Below are positions 62,213-64,000 of a DNA stretch of 64,000 bases, piece by piece. The notes beneath the pieces were generated by a model. That model was given only the letters and a program-made list of their open reading frames with translations, was not told the DNA's origin and ran no database searches. Within the stretch, counting starts at the first letter, position 1, and each line of letters starts with the position of its first letter. This DNA comes from Gimesia benthica (GTDB taxonomy: Bacteria; Planctomycetota; Planctomycetia; Planctomycetales; Planctomycetaceae): assembly GCF_009720525.1 (NCBI RefSeq), contig NZ_CP043930.1, forward strand, positions 7,266,001 through 7,330,000. The letters run 5' to 3'. Both the position numbers and the translations under genes were made by a program.

Positions 62213-62965
62213 ATGTCGGAATTAGTCGTTAAAGATATTCTCGAAGCGGGTGTTCACTATGGTCACAAGACCAGCCGGTGGAACCCCAAAATGCGTCCTT
62301 ACATTTACGGACGTCGTAACCAGATTCACATCATCGACCTGAAAGAGACTGTCCGCGGCATTCTGCGTGGTAAAAAGTATCTGGAACGGGTCGCTTCACA
62401 GGGCAGCCTGATTCTGTTCGTCGGAACCAAGAAGCAGGCGCAGGGCCCGATTCGCGATGCAGCCAACGCTTGTGGCATGCCTTATGTGACCGAACGCTGG
62501 CTGGGTGGTGCTCTGACCAACTTCCGCACCGTTCGTAATCGTCTGAAGCGTCTGGAAGAACTGGAATCACTGGAAGAAACCGGTGAAATTAATTCCTACT
62601 CCAAGAAGATGCAGTCGACCCTGATGCGGGAAAAACGCAAGGTTTACCGTAACCTGAATGGTATCCGTACCATGAACCGCCTTCCCGAAGCACTGGTGGT
62701 TGTCGACCCAACCAAGGAAAAGAATGCCGTTCACGAAGCCCACATCCTGGGAATCAAAGTTGTTGGCCTGATTGACACCGATTCCGATCCGGATGAAGTC
62801 GATCTGCCGATTCCAGGTAATGACGACAGCATTCGTTCCATCCGTCTGGTCATGAATCAGCTGGCTGCAGCCGTGGTTTCTGGTAAAGGCAATCTGCCGG
62901 ATACCGGAAAAAAAGATGAAGATGAAGGCGGCGAAGAAGAACTGAAGCCGGTACCTTCTCTGTAA
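62213..62965 (+). CDS. rpsB: 30S ribosomal protein S2
   Basis: A 250-residue ribosomal protein. Family blocks are [16 protein letters not shown] [19 protein letters not shown] near the start, [44 protein letters not shown] and [20 protein letters not shown] 25-residue acidic/Lys tail ends the protein. The start at 62213 has AGGAG eight bases upstream; the open frame to 62150 adds a non-family stretch. It is followed by tsf, as in most bacteria. Confidence 0.98.
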   Translation: MSELVVKDILEAGVHYGHKTSRWNPKMRPYIYGRRNQIHIIDLKETVRGILRGKKYLERVASQGSLILFVGTKKQAQGPIRDAANACGMPYVTERWLGGALTNFRTVRNRLKRLEELESLEETGEINSYSKKMQSTLMREKRKVYRNLNGIRTMNRLPEALVVVDPTKEKNAVHEAHILGIKVVGLIDTDSDPDEVDLPIPGNDDSIRSIRLVMNQLAAAVVSGKGNLPDTGKKDEDEGGEEELKPVPSL

Positions 62966-63113
62966 TTTCGTGTCATTAAGAGACAGTAAGCGTGACTGCT
63001 GCTGTTCCGGTTGGTTGACCGGTCGGCAGCAGCACAGTGAATATCAACAATTACATCGGATTAGTATTAAGAGCAATTTCCCAGTGAATTGCTTTCGAAG
63101 GAGATGACTGACA

Positions 63114-63950
63114 ATGGCTGAAATTACAGCTGCAGCCGTGAAAGCCTTACGCGAAATGACCGACCTGCCAATGATGGCATGCAAAAAAGCACTGCAGGAA
63201 GCTGGTGGCGATCAGGATAAAGCCATCGAAATTCTGCGTGAAGAAGCCGGTAAAATTCAGCTGAAGCGAAGTGATAATGCCACCAGTGAAGGCCGGATTA
63301 CAGTCCTCTCCAGCGATGATGGTTCTAACACTGTCATGCTGGAAATCGTCTGTGAATCAGCGCCGGTTGCCGGTGGAGAAGACCTGACCAACTTCGCCAA
63401 CGCCTGTGCCGCACAGCTGCTGGCTAACCCGGAAGTCAACACCGTTGAAGACCTGCTGAAACTCGACTCCGAAAAGACAGCTGGCAAAACTCTCAACGAC
63501 GACTTCATGGATATGCTGAATAAGATCCGCGAAAAGATCGTCGTTTCTAAAATCGCACGAGCTAAAGCTCCCAGCGGCAGCTATGTGCACCATGATGGTA
63601 AGACCGGCGTTCTGTTCCAGGCTGCTGGTGAGACTGCAGACGCAGATCTGCTGCGTGGCGTTGCAATGCACATCGCCGCTTTGAAGCCGACAGTTGTTAA
63701 AGAAGACGAACTGGATTCTGCTGTTGTTGCAGAAGAGCGGACCCGTCTGGTCGACGAAGCAAAAGCGACAGGCAAGCCGGATAACATCATCGAGAAAATC
63801 GTTGATGGCCGGATGAAGACTTTCTTTGTTGAACAGGGCGTTCTGGTTTATCAGCCGTTTGCCGTTGATGATTCCAAGACCGTCAGCCAGGCTCTGGCAG
63901 AAAAAGGACTGGAAGCTGTTTCATTCACCCGTTGGGCGATTGGCGGCTAA
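63114..63950 (+). CDS. tsf: Elongation factor Ts
   Basis: A 278-residue nucleotide-exchange factor for EF-Tu. The N-terminal domain has VKALREMTDLPMMACKKALQEAGGD, including the TDLPMM-type EF-Tu contact motif, then DKAIEILREE. The core follows with VMLEIVCESAPVA and LRGVAMHIAALKP. The length and order are typical. GAAGGAGA precedes the ATG at 63114. It is in operon with rpsB, 148 bases downstream. Confidence 0.98.
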   Translation: MAEITAAAVKALREMTDLPMMACKKALQEAGGDQDKAIEILREEAGKIQLKRSDNATSEGRITVLSSDDGSNTVMLEIVCESAPVAGGEDLTNFANACAAQLLANPEVNTVEDLLKLDSEKTAGKTLNDDFMDMLNKIREKIVVSKIARAKAPSGSYVHHDGKTGVLFQAAGETADADLLRGVAMHIAALKPTVVKEDELDSAVVAEERTRLVDEAKATGKPDNIIEKIVDGRMKTFFVEQGVLVYQPFAVDDSKTVSQALAEKGLEAVSFTRWAIGG

Positions 63951-63962
63951 TAACATAAACTG

Positions 63963-64000
63963 AAAGACGCATGCGTGCCCCGGGCGCGCGTGCGTCTTTT
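63963..64000 (+). terminator. Terminator of rpsB-tsf
   Basis: A long hairpin centred on 63981 in which AAAGACGCATGCG pairs with CGCGTGCGTCTTT (one T-G wobble) and continues through a G+C-rich stem. The T run begins at 63997 and is cut by the window edge. Confidence 0.85.

Overview
The window reads as chromosomal DNA of a marine planctomycete. The support is the BBP7-type outer-membrane protein, a Tat-exported DUF1501 protein, five secreted sulfatases, three membrane-anchored Ser/Thr kinases, an ECF sigma factor beside a kinase/WD40 protein, and many secreted proteins with no clear relatives. Gimesia or a close relative is my best guess from gene style; no marker was compared. I see no CRISPR array, tRNA, rRNA, insertion sequence or integrated prophage.

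Layout. 1-9.3 kb is mostly housekeeping: the start of pyruvate dehydrogenase E1 (aceE, cut by the window edge), a group-2-like sigma-70 factor, an rRNA pseudouridine synthase, PyrK, a pseudo-receiver protein, a membrane Ser/Thr kinase and an Ldh-type oxidoreductase. 9.8-18.4 kb holds small unknown proteins, two sulfatases, a BBP7 barrel protein and an altronate/galactarate dehydratase. 18.4-29.3 kb is a signalling block: an ECF sigma factor divergent from a large lipoprotein and a 1172-residue kinase/WD40 protein, then an acetyltransferase, another lipoprotein and a third kinase. 29.4-43.3 kb is rich in exported catabolic proteins: two adjacent sulfatases that both show a one-base frame break, a Tat-type beta-propeller, a GH71/99-like protein fused to a propeller, a DUF1501 protein, membrane proteins, a secreted HAD phosphatase and a fifth sulfatase. 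43.9-52.8 kb has a small terminase-like DNA-binding protein, a SpoIIE phosphatase with a degenerate receiver, a bestrophin, an acetate-type Na+ symporter operon, a ComEA-like protein, an alpha/beta hydrolase and a voltage-sensor-like membrane protein. 53.3-64 kb carries a Cys/Gly-rich secreted protein, GlgX, UppP, an exported thioredoxin, a tandem pair of membrane-associated dynamin-like GTPases, and rpsB-tsf with its promoter and terminator.

How the genes fit together. The five sulfatases, the GH-like protein, the propellers, the UxaA/GarD dehydratase and the Ldh-family dehydrogenase fit the use of sulfated algal polysaccharides and their sugar acids. The kinases, ECF sigma factor, two pseudo-receiver proteins and PP2C phosphatase suggest heavy use of Ser/Thr phosphorylation. 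The feature I consider most open is the GTPase pair at 58043-61836. It looks like a heterotypic bacterial dynamin-type membrane-remodelling module: both members have P-loops, both lack a normal base-recognition motif, and only one has an obvious transmembrane hairpin.
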